Assembly: GCA_024640445.1 (NCBI GenBank)
Contig: JAHEEZ010000053.1
Coordinates: 1 to 18,184 of the forward strand
Source of the DNA: Acidobacteriota bacterium
GTDB taxonomy: Bacteria; Acidobacteriota; Blastocatellia; Pyrinomonadales; Pyrinomonadaceae
DNA length: 18,184 nt
Direction of reading: 5' to 3'
Under the pieces are notes generated by a model that searched no databases, was not told the origin of the DNA, and saw only the letters and a program-made list of their open reading frames with translations. Positions 12,477 through 18,184 of this stretch are shown here, one piece after another. The position numbers and the translations under genes were made by a program. Within the stretch, counting starts at the first letter, position 1, and each line of letters opens with the position of its first letter.

Positions 12477-13760
12477 TCAGTTCTTGAAATTCTTCTGAAG
12501 TGCCTGCCAGACCTCGAAATAATCTTTCTGGAGTGCGTCCGAATCCATCGCGAATCTTGTGGGCCGGATGATGAATCTCGACTCCAGCATAAACGCCATT
12601 GTGTCGGCGAGCTTCTGCGGAGCGAGATCGGCGTTCGAAGCCTTGTCGAACGCGTCAAGGTCAGGGCCGTGCGCCGTCATCTGGTTGTGGAGCGATCCTC
12701 CGCCCTGCACGAAACCTTCTTCCTTTGCGTCGTACTGGCCGTAAACCAGGCCCATGTACTCGCTCATGAAGTTCCTGTGATACCACGGCGGCCTGAACGT
12801 GTCTTCCATCACGAGCCAGCGTTCCGGGAATATCACAAAGTCGCAGTTTGCCACACCGGGCTCGCCGGAAGGTGACGTAAGAACTGTGAAGATCGAGGGA
12901 TCCGGATGGTCAAACGAGATCGATCCGATAGTGTTGAAGCGGCGAAGGTCGTATCTGTAAGGCGCGAAATTTCCGTGCCAGCCGACGACGTCGAGCGGAG
13001 AGTGCCCCATCTTCGCGGACCAGAGGTTTCCTCCGAACTTGTTGACGAGTTCAAAATCGCCCTCGCGGTCTTCGAACCAGGCGACCGGCGTTTCGAAATC
13101 CCTTGCGTTCGCGAGTCCGTTGGCTCCGATCGGACCAAGATCCGGCAATCTGAACTGGGTGCCGTAATTCTCGCAAATGTATCCGCGGGCCACGCCTTCG
13201 GGAAGCTCGACGCGGAATTTCAGACCTCGGGGTATCACGGCGATGTCGCCCGGACCGATCTCGATGATGCCGAGTTCGGTCAGGATCCGGACGCTGTTCA
13301 TCTCCGCGAGTATGAGCATCTCGCCGTCCGAGTTTTGGAAGAACCGGTCGGTCATATCCCGGTTCGCCGCGAAGATGTGGATCGCGATTCCGGATTGGGA
13401 AAACAGGTCACCGTTTCCGGCGATCGTGTTGATCCCGGAAATGAAGTCAGTCGCTTCCTGGGGAATCCCCAAGGCGTTCCAGCGTAGCTGGTTAGGTGTC
13501 GCGGGAATCTCGTCGAAGGGCGTCGACCGGAAGTTGCCGTTGTCGATGCTCTCGAAGGGTTCGTGCATCACCGACGGGCGTATGCGGTATTTCCATGTGC
13601 GTTTGTTGAAAGCCCTGGGGACCGTGAACGCTGTGCCCGAGAATTGCTCGGCGTAAAGTCCGAGCGGAGCTTTCTGCGGGGAGTTCCGCCCGACGGGAAG
13701 CGCTCCCTCGACCGCTTCCGTGGCGAACTCGTTTCCAAAACCCGTTTGATACTTGGTCAT
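12477..13760 (-). CDS. hmgA: Homogentisate 1,2-dioxygenase
   Basis: Opens the ring of homogentisate to maleylacetoacetate with Fe(II) and O2. The full 427-aa cupin-type enzyme begins MTKYQTGFGNEFATEA, the usual start of bacterial homologues. Iron ligands are placed by spacing: H328 and E334 in PPWYHRNFMSEYMGL and H364 in NQMTAHGPD. The 6- and 36-residue spacings equal those of human HGD (335, 341, 371). GGNLWSAKMGHSPLDVVGWHG-type central sequence is intact around 243-263. It is followed by a strong intrinsic terminator (12416-12458), so transcription of the downstream genes may need read-through or their own promoter. An inverted repeat (13771-13881) fills the gap to hppD. Confidence 0.97.
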   Translation of the reverse strand: MTKYQTGFGNEFATEAVEGALPVGRNSPQKAPLGLYAEQFSGTAFTVPRAFNKRTWKYRIRPSVMHEPFESIDNGNFRSTPFDEIPATPNQLRWNALGIPQEATDFISGINTIAGNGDLFSQSGIAIHIFAANRDMTDRFFQNSDGEMLILAEMNSVRILTELGIIEIGPGDIAVIPRGLKFRVELPEGVARGYICENYGTQFRLPDLGPIGANGLANARDFETPVAWFEDREGDFELVNKFGGNLWSAKMGHSPLDVVGWHGNFAPYRYDLRRFNTIGSISFDHPDPSIFTVLTSPSGEPGVANCDFVIFPERWLVMEDTFRPPWYHRNFMSEYMGLVYGQYDAKEEGFVQGGGSLHNQMTAHGPDLDAFDKASNADLAPQKLADTMAFMLESRFIIRPTRFAMDSDALQKDYFEVWQALQKNFKN

Positions 13761-13770
13761 ATTTGATTAT

Positions 13771-13881
13771 GCCGCGGATTTCGCGGAAAACGCGGATAAG
13801 AAAAAGGAAATTGGGTATTCCAATTTAGACAGAAACTGAGTTCCAGACCAAACTCCCAACTCCATCAGCGAAATCCGCGGC
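13771..13881. repeat. Inverted repeat with 9-base periodicity between hppD and hmgA
   Basis: GCCGCGGATTTCGC (13771-13784) is the exact reverse complement of GCGAAATCCGCGGC (13868-13881). The left arm continues as a degenerate nonamer array, CCGCGGATT|TCGCGGAAA|ACGCGGATA. Within the loop is a second hairpin, AAATTGG-GTATT-CCAATTT (13808-13826). There is no gene in the gap. Confidence 0.8.
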
Positions 13882-13888
13882 GAATATC

Positions 13889-15001
13889 TTAAAGATTTCC
13901 TCTTCTCCGCTGCTCTTCCTCGATCGAAACAAAAAGAGCCTTGAAATTGCCTTTCCCAAACCCCTTGCAGCCTTTCCTCTGAAGGATCTCGTAGAAGACC
14001 GTCGGTCGGTCCTCGACCGGCTTTGTAAAGATCTGCAGAAGATAGCCTTCCGGGTCGCGGTCCACGAGAATGCCGAGCCTCTTGAGGTCCTCGATGCTCT
14101 CATCGATCTCGCCCACGCGTTCAGGGATCTCGTCGTAATAAGTGTCCGGAACACGTAGGAATTCCACTCCGTTGTCCTCGAGTTTCTGGACCGTATGCAG
14201 GATGTCTTTGCATAGGAGCGCGACGTGCTGGACGCCAGCCGATTTGTAGTAATCGATGTACTCCTGGATCTGGCTCTTGCCGCCTTTTCCTTCCGCCGGC
14301 TCGTTGATCGGAAATTTGATGTTGTGGCCGCTGTCGGACATAACGATAGACATCAGCGCAGAATACTCGGTCGAGATGTCCTTGTCGTCGAACGTTATGT
14401 AGCGTTCAAACCCCATCACGTCGCCGTAGTAATCACACCAGTGATTCATCTTGCCGAGTTCGACGTTTCCGACGATGTGGTCGATGATCTGAACTCCCAC
14501 GTCTTCGCCTTCGATCCTTTGCTCGGTAAAGGTCGGAAGGAACGGCCCGGAATAATTGTGGCCGTTGTTCGCCGTGTTGTACGAAATGAACGAATGGATG
14601 GTGTCGCCGTATGTATGGACCGCCGCGTGGCGCACGTTGCCGTTTTCGTCTTCCCAGTCGTGCGGCTCAATCGCGGGTTTGGCGCCCCGCTTGACGGCCT
14701 CGTTGAACGCAAAGTCCGCGTCCTCGACCTGGAACGCGATATCGCGCACGCCGTCGCCGTGTTTGCGTATGTGTTCCGCCGCGAAATGGTCATCGTTCAA
14801 AGGCGTAGTGAACACGAATCTGATCCGGTTCTGGCTCATCACGTACGAGGTTGTCTCGCGGTTCCCGGTCTCAAGCCCCGAATAGGCGAGCCTCGAAAAC
14901 CCGAAAGCGTTGCGGTAATAGAATTCCGCCTGCTTGGCGTTCCCGACGAAAAACTCGATGTGGTGGATCTTCTTAAGTCCTAATGGATTTTGTTCTGACA
15001 T
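13889..15001 (-). CDS. hppD: 4-Hydroxyphenylpyruvate dioxygenase
   Basis: Converts 4-hydroxyphenylpyruvate to homogentisate with Fe(II). The two-domain vicinal-oxygen-chelate layout is complete in 370 aa. The N-terminal structural half starts at KIHHIEFFVG (11-20), and the catalytic half starts at QIIDHIVGNV (171-180). The iron triad can be assigned as H175 (IDHIVGN), H259 (GVQHVALLC) and E338 (TVFYEILQRKG). The C-terminal helix region GCKGFGKGNFKALFVSIEEE, which closes the active site, is intact. It is not the related hydroxymandelate synthase as far as can be told, because that C-terminal sequence and the surrounding hmgA/fahA genes are typical of HPPD. It is co-directional with phhA upstream (229 bp, repeat-filled) and hmgA downstream (128 bp). 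Confidence 0.96.
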   Translation of the reverse strand: MSEQNPLGLKKIHHIEFFVGNAKQAEFYYRNAFGFSRLAYSGLETGNRETTSYVMSQNRIRFVFTTPLNDDHFAAEHIRKHGDGVRDIAFQVEDADFAFNEAVKRGAKPAIEPHDWEDENGNVRHAAVHTYGDTIHSFISYNTANNGHNYSGPFLPTFTEQRIEGEDVGVQIIDHIVGNVELGKMNHWCDYYGDVMGFERYITFDDKDISTEYSALMSIVMSDSGHNIKFPINEPAEGKGGKSQIQEYIDYYKSAGVQHVALLCKDILHTVQKLEDNGVEFLRVPDTYYDEIPERVGEIDESIEDLKRLGILVDRDPEGYLLQIFTKPVEDRPTVFYEILQRKGCKGFGKGNFKALFVSIEEEQRRRGNL

Positions 15002-15018
15002 AGCTATTCTTGGTTATT

Positions 15019-15224
15019 AACCGCAGGAAACGCAGAGAACACGGAGGAATTTGAACGCTACGGACGCTAAGGTCGCGAAGGAATATTGAGTTAGTTCCTT
15101 CTCTTTATCTTGCCGAGTCTTCGCCAACTGTTAAAGCTTTTGCAAACAGGAACACCCTAAAACCTTAGCGACCTTTGCGACCTTCGCGTTTAAAATCTCT
15201 GCGTTCTCCGCGATCTCTGCGGTT
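15019..15224. repeat. Long imperfect inverted repeat with 9-base periodicity between phhA and hppD
   Basis: The left arm begins AACCGCAG (15019-15026) and runs through AACGCAGAG|AACACGGAG and ACGCTACGG|ACGCTAAGG|TCGCGAAGG to about 15080. The right arm mirrors it: CTTAGCGAC|CTTTGCGAC|CTTCGCG, then TTCTCCGCG|ATCTCTGCG, ending CTGCGGTT (15217-15224). Both arms are nonamer arrays. The structure fills the gap, and no gene is visible. Confidence 0.75.
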
Positions 15225-15230
15225 CAAATA

Positions 15231-16142
15231 TCAATTTCCGAAAGTTTCAATGAAACGTCTCGTCTCTTCCTTCAAAAACTTGTACGACGGGACGACATAC
15301 AGCACCGGCTGGATGTCGGAGTACGTGTATTCGTGGTTGATCACCTGCTCAAGGTCGAACGGCCGTCTTTCTACGTCGTCCGAGAAAGCGTGCTTCATCT
15401 CCTTGAACGAAGAAAGCACACCCGCGCCGTAAGCCTTGATCTCCCCTTCCGCCTCGACAAGCCCGAACTCGACGGTGAACCAGTACAGCCTTCCTAGCTG
15501 TTCGATCTGTTCGTCCGTAGCGATCCGCGCTCCCAGACCTATGAACTGTGAATAATCGGCAAACGCCTCGTTCGTGAACATCGGGATGTGGCCCATCGCC
15601 TCATGCACGATATCCGGTTCAGGTGTGTAGCCGGGTCTTGAGTGATGCCTTATGTACTGCGTCGAAAGCATCGTCCTCCACGACAGCCAGGTAAGGAACG
15701 AGCGAGTGTTCACGAGACCCTCGATTGGCGCGAGCCTGAAACCGGTCAGCTCGTTCAGACGGCGGTTCATTTCCGTCAATTGAGGAATGCGGTCGTTGCT
15801 GATCCCAAGGTGCTTTTTCGCTTTCAGGTAAAAAGGCGACGCATGCTTCTGATGTAGTTCTTCCAGTTCGCCGGCGACGTGCCGCCATACACCTTGTTCC
15901 TCTTCGGTGTAATCGACGTCGGTGATTACGCCGGTCTCGCGGAAATTCTTGGCAAGGCTCGCGATGTAGTCCCTGCGTTTCCTGTATTCGGGATCTTTAG
16001 CGCCCGGATGTTCGAGAGGCAGTTCCTCGATGTCCTCGAAGGGCATATCCTCAAACGCGGGGAGGTCTTCCTCCTTTATCTCAAAATTGTCGATGGTGAC
16101 GGGCGCGTCGACGTTGGTGGATGAAGAGGTGTCAGTCAGCAT
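15231..16142 (-). CDS. phhA: Phenylalanine-4-hydroxylase
   Basis: A pterin- and iron-dependent monooxygenase that makes tyrosine from phenylalanine and so feeds the pathway downstream. 303 aa. The iron triad is visible as H180 and H185 in VHEAMGHIPMF and E225 in WFTVEFGLVE. HHSRPGYTPEPD just before it is the usual substrate and pterin region. About 80 acidic N-terminal residues precede the catalytic core (core begins near QGVWRHVAGEL), without an ACT domain. A good AGGAG lies about 8 nt before the ATG at 16142. It is the first gene of the - strand cluster and is divergent from the Lrp-type gene across 165 bp that hold the palindromic operator candidate. No pterin dehydratase (phhB) is in the window. 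Confidence 0.95.
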   Translation of the reverse strand: MLTDTSSSTNVDAPVTIDNFEIKEEDLPAFEDMPFEDIEELPLEHPGAKDPEYRKRRDYIASLAKNFRETGVITDVDYTEEEQGVWRHVAGELEELHQKHASPFYLKAKKHLGISNDRIPQLTEMNRRLNELTGFRLAPIEGLVNTRSFLTWLSWRTMLSTQYIRHHSRPGYTPEPDIVHEAMGHIPMFTNEAFADYSQFIGLGARIATDEQIEQLGRLYWFTVEFGLVEAEGEIKAYGAGVLSSFKEMKHAFSDDVERRPFDLEQVINHEYTYSDIQPVLYVVPSYKFLKEETRRFIETFGN

Positions 16143-16203
16143 AAATGGTCTCCTGAAAGCGAGGTCCGATCCAAGATCGTCTGTGTAAGCGGGTCAATCA
16201 AAT

Positions 16204-16232
16204 ATTCTAACCGATGAGGCGGGCTCATTGAA
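16204..16232 (-). promoter_or_regulatory. Possible promoter of phhA
   Basis: On the - strand, TTCAAT (16227-16232), a 17-bp spacer, then TAGAAT (16204-16209). The -10 is good and the -35 weak, which would suit an activated promoter. Transcription would start near 16197, placing the palindrome at 16260-16280 about 70 bp upstream. Confidence 0.35.
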
Positions 16233-16259
16233 TGGGATTGGTTAGGTTTTCGGCTATGG

Positions 16260-16280
16260 TAAACTTATTTTGTAAGTTTA
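16260..16280. promoter_or_regulatory. Perfect palindrome TAAACTTA-TTTTG-TAAGTTTA: probable operator of the Lrp-type regulator
   Basis: Two 8-bp arms are exact reverse complements around a 5-bp AT-rich spacer, lying between the divergent phhA and regulator genes. Lrp/AsnC proteins typically bind AT-rich dyads of about this size. It overlaps the place where the regulator's own -35 would be, and it lies upstream of the phhA promoter candidate. That position suits autorepression plus control of phhA. Confidence 0.65.
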
Positions 16281-16296
16281 TTTATCCAAAACACTT

Positions 16297-16302
16297 TACA
16301 AT
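16297..16302 (+). promoter_or_regulatory. -10 box of the Lrp-type gene
   Basis: TACAAT ends six bases before the ATG at 16308, so the transcript would start at or next to the start codon and have almost no leader. No Shine-Dalgarno sequence is present, which agrees. The -35 position falls in the palindrome. Confidence 0.4.
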
Positions 16303-16307
16303 CTTAA

Positions 16308-16757
16308 ATGCTTGACGAAATAGACTGGAAACTGCTTAAAGAACTACAGGTGGACGCGCGAAAGAGTTACGCGGAGCTAGGGCGCCGCGTCGGATTGACG
16401 ACGCCGGCGGTAATAGAGCGGGTTCACAAGCTGGAGGACGCCGGTATTATCACCGGCTACCGTGTGGAAATGGATCTCGCCAAGGTCGGACTTCCTGTGA
16501 CGGCTTTCATAAGGATGAGCATTACGGGCGTCGACTACAGCCACATCGTGGAGGTCGCGAAGGCCTCGCACGAAGTGCTTGAATGTCACCGCGGGACAGG
16601 CGGCGATTCTTTCATAATGAAGGTCGCTCTCACCTCGGTTGAACATCTTCAGACACTGATCGATAAGCTGACTCCGTACGGGATCACTACTACCTCGATC
16701 GTTCTCTCGTCTCCCGTGAAGCGGAGGGTGATTGAAGAGGCAGATTCACTTTTGTGA
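16308..16757 (+). CDS. Lrp/AsnC-family transcriptional regulator
   Basis: 149 aa, normal for the family. The N-terminal winged HTH covers about residues 1-55: LDEIDWKLLKELQVDARKSY, AELGRRVGLTTPAVIERV as the helix-turn-helix, then KLEDAGIITGY as the wing. The C-terminal RAM ligand-binding domain (about 62-145) shows ECHRGTGGDSFIMKV, the loop region where members sense amino acids. Given the divergent phhA and the shared palindrome, it most likely responds to phenylalanine or tyrosine and controls the catabolic cluster; this is inference. In pseudomonads the same pathway is run by the unrelated PhhR, so this would be a different regulatory solution. It overlaps the 3' end of the convergent alkA by 12 bp. 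Confidence 0.93.
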   Translation: MLDEIDWKLLKELQVDARKSYAELGRRVGLTTPAVIERVHKLEDAGIITGYRVEMDLAKVGLPVTAFIRMSITGVDYSHIVEVAKASHEVLECHRGTGGDSFIMKVALTSVEHLQTLIDKLTPYGITTTSIVLSSPVKRRVIEEADSLL

Positions 16758-17390
16758 TCTTTCAGAAAGATAGAAGTGCCATAAAAGGCGGGCGGCGACC
16801 GAACGGTAAGGCTTCCAGCGCACTGATATATCCTTGAACTCTTCCGAGAGAGGTCGGTCGTCGAGGCCTGCGACCGATCTCCACGCTTCGTGAAGTGCAA
16901 TATCTCCGACCGGCATCACATCCGGCCTCAAAAGGCACATAAGAAGAAAGATGTCCGACGTCCATCGGCCGATACCTTTGACCTCCATCAGTTCCGCCCG
17001 CACCTGTCCGTCGGGAAGCGCGCTCAATTCATCGAGAACCAGCCTTTTTTCCAGCACGGCTTTTGAGAGTTCCCGTGCGTACAATGCCTTCTGGCGAGAG
17101 AGGTACGCGGCTTTCATTTCGGCGTCGTCGAGCGAAAGGACGTTTTCGGGGGTTATGTCGCCGATGGTTTCTCGCAGCTTGTTGAAGGCCGCGAGGGCGG
17201 AGGCAAGCGATACCTGCTGTTCAAGGATGATGTGGATGAGCGTTTCGAAGTCGGGCTCGCGCGCCCAGAGCGGCGGCGCGCCGTACCGTTCGTAGATCAT
17301 CCGCAGATGATCGTCTTCCGACGCCAGTTGCCGGCAGTGTGCCTCCAGATTCTCTGCCGTGACCTTTCCGTTAGAAGGCTGTGCACTCAT
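16746..17390 (-). CDS. alkA: DNA-3-methyladenine glycosylase II (AlkA-like, HhH-GPD superfamily)
   Basis: Removes alkylated bases from DNA as the first step of base-excision repair. 214 aa, lacking the extra N-terminal domain of E. coli AlkA, as in the shorter single-core members. The core helix TLIHIILEQQVSLASA (50-65) is typical. The helix-hairpin-helix is MEVKGIGRWTSDIFLL (about 135-150), and the catalytic Asp is D163 in MPVGDIALHEAW. There is no Cys cluster for an iron-sulfur site, which separates it from the Nth/MutY type. It is convergent with the Lrp-type gene (12-bp overlap) and divergent from the secreted unknown only 21 bp away, so its promoter must overlap that gene's start. Confidence 0.9.
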   Translation of the reverse strand: MSAQPSNGKVTAENLEAHCRQLASEDDHLRMIYERYGAPPLWAREPDFETLIHIILEQQVSLASALAAFNKLRETIGDITPENVLSLDDAEMKAAYLSRQKALYARELSKAVLEKRLVLDELSALPDGQVRAELMEVKGIGRWTSDIFLLMCLLRPDVMPVGDIALHEAWRSVAGLDDRPLSEEFKDISVRWKPYRSVAARLLWHFYLSERSQK

Positions 17391-17394
17391 CAGT

Positions 17395-17400
17395 TATAAT
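17395..17400 (+). promoter_or_regulatory. Consensus -10 box TATAAT in the 21-bp divergent gap
   Basis: A perfect TATAAT ends 11 bases before the ATG at 17412. The expected start of transcription (about 17407) would leave only a few leader bases. A weak -35, TTAGAA (17371-17376), lies inside the alkA 5' end. A near-leaderless transcript fits the absence of a Shine-Dalgarno sequence. Confidence 0.45.
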
Positions 17401-17411
17401 CCCGCCTAACA

Positions 17412-17933
17412 ATGAGGCGAATCCTATTCATCCTGTCGATCCTGTTGCTTGCATTTCCTGTATTGGCTCAGCAGCCCTGCGGGCTCACTGTCGATCAATC
17501 CCCCCGACTCTTGAACCTAAAACTAGGGATGTCGGTCTCTGAAGTCAATTCGGTGATCGGGCGCGACCTGAAGGTGAAGGTAAAGCCGGCGGGCGAAAGG
17601 ACCTTTTTCAAGAACTACATAAAGAAGCCTGCGAAAGGGACGCTGACGGGGATCCGGGCGATCTACCTGAGCTTCTACGACGGCGGACTGTACCAGATCG
17701 AGCTCTTCTACCAGGACGAATACCGGTGGCCGGACCTCGGCTCGCTTTTGCGGGACTATTCTTCCTCGCAGTCATTTTCCGAAAACTACTGGAAGGTAAA
17801 GAACGGCTACGCGAAGGCGCAATGCGATGGATTCTCTCTGGACGCCGACCGGGTCCTTACGCCGCATATACAGCTTACTGAGGATGCGGTAATGAAGCGT
17901 GTGGAGACGGAACGCGATAAGAAAAAGAATTAG
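17412..17933 (+). CDS. Secreted protein of unknown function
   Basis: 173 aa. A clear Sec signal peptide (MRRILFILSILLLAFPVLA, cleavage likely after the ALA-type end before QQPCG) leads to a small mature domain of about 150 residues. The stretch PRLLNLKLGMSVSEVNSVIG resembles the LGMS/T-xxEV start found in many small exported repeat-like domains (SmpA/OmlA-like alpha-beta folds), but I cannot place it in a family. It continues with IRAIYLSFYDGGLYQIELFY, two strands typical of such folds. Two Cys (in PCG and in AQCDG) could form a disulfide. The C-terminus is highly charged. There is no partner gene nearby, and its stop codon abuts a decamer inverted repeat. Confidence 0.85.
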   Translation: MRRILFILSILLLAFPVLAQQPCGLTVDQSPRLLNLKLGMSVSEVNSVIGRDLKVKVKPAGERTFFKNYIKKPAKGTLTGIRAIYLSFYDGGLYQIELFYQDEYRWPDLGSLLRDYSSSQSFSENYWKVKNGYAKAQCDGFSLDADRVLTPHIQLTEDAVMKRVETERDKKKN

Positions 17934-18040
17934 ACACGGATGAACGCTGATTGGAGAAGATAAGGAAGTTAGAACGAGTTAAGTAAAAACCCGATATAAC
18001 CATCCTCTTCGATCCATCCTCATTCGTGTTCATCTGTGTC
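17933..18040. repeat. Inverted repeat with 10-base periodicity (ACACGGATGA type)
   Basis: The left arm GACACGGATGAACGCTGAT (17933-17951) is mirrored by ATTCGTGTTCATCTGTGTC (18022-18040) with a few mismatches. Each arm reads as two degenerate decamers. It starts at the last base of the preceding stop codon. The loop shows no gene. Confidence 0.7.
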
Positions 18041-18073
18041 CTCTTCGTTACTCCGAAAACTGCCGGAGGTGCT

Positions 18074-18184
18074 TCTTGGCGCCTTTGCGCCTTGGCAGGA
18101 ACCCCCGCTTAGTGAATCGTAAATCGTGAATAGAGAAGAAAGGAAGATCTCCCGCAAAGTCGCAAAGATGCAAAGACGCAAAGA
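18074..18184. repeat. Inverted repeat with 8-base arms, cut by the window edge, enclosing a heptamer array
   Basis: TTGGCGCCTTTGCGCC (18077-18092) faces CGCAAAGT|CGCAAAGA|TGCAAAGA|CGCAAAGA (18153-18184), an octamer array in the opposite sense. Between them lies GTGAATC|GTAAATC|GTGAATA|GAGAAGA (18112-18139), the heptamer type seen at 5399 and 9713. No gene is visible from 17934 to the window end. Confidence 0.65.

Noticed and set aside
14225..14983. 252-aa + strand open frame opposite hppD
   Set aside because: It is a shadow of hppD; its Val/Asp/Arg-rich composition is what the reverse of a codon-biased gene yields.

Overview
The window reads as a chromosomal segment of a heterotrophic soil- or sediment-type bacterium, probably Acidobacteriota (Blastocatellia-like). 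That assignment is inference from the flavour of the proteins and from intergenic gaps packed with degenerate inverted repeats; no rRNA or marker gene is present to confirm it. All genes look native, with no transposase, phage gene, CRISPR array or tRNA.

Left part (1-5402). The tail of an unidentified + strand gene is followed by a secreted amidohydrolase (+), a UbiA-family prenyltransferase of the MqnP-like type (-), an unrecognised helical-repeat protein (-), and a WbpA/TviB-type UDP-sugar dehydrogenase (+).

Middle part (5591-9683, all - strand). In transcription order: fdhD, a small conserved unknown, mobA, purF, and a lipoprotein with a rhodanese domain. fdhD and mobA serve molybdenum-cofactor enzymes such as formate dehydrogenase. 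The rhodanese is the standout gene. Its frame is interrupted by one TGA exactly where Cys-containing relatives carry the second Cys of a YCxCP loop. The frame then continues through a textbook rhodanese C-terminus, and a small stem-loop with GU in its loop lies 21 nt after the TGA. I read it as a selenoprotein, with Sec at residue 126.

Right part (9883-16757). A complete phenylalanine/tyrosine catabolic set lies on the - strand, in order of transcription phhA, hppD, hmgA, an unknown 302-aa gene, fahA. Together they take Phe via Tyr, 4-hydroxyphenylpyruvate and homogentisate to fumarate plus acetoacetate. The maleylacetoacetate isomerase and the tyrosine aminotransferase are not in the window. 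A divergent Lrp/AsnC regulator (+) sits next to phhA, and a perfect 8-bp inverted repeat in the shared promoter region is a likely operator. A strong intrinsic terminator follows hmgA, so the cluster is probably more than one transcription unit.

Right edge. An AlkA-type DNA glycosylase (-) is followed by a secreted unknown (+) whose TATAAT box lies almost on its start codon.

Many gaps hold inverted pairs of degenerate tandem repeats with periods of 7, 8, 9 or 10 bases. Several enclose GC-rich hairpins, and several of the heptamer arrays supply the stop codons of the flanking genes.
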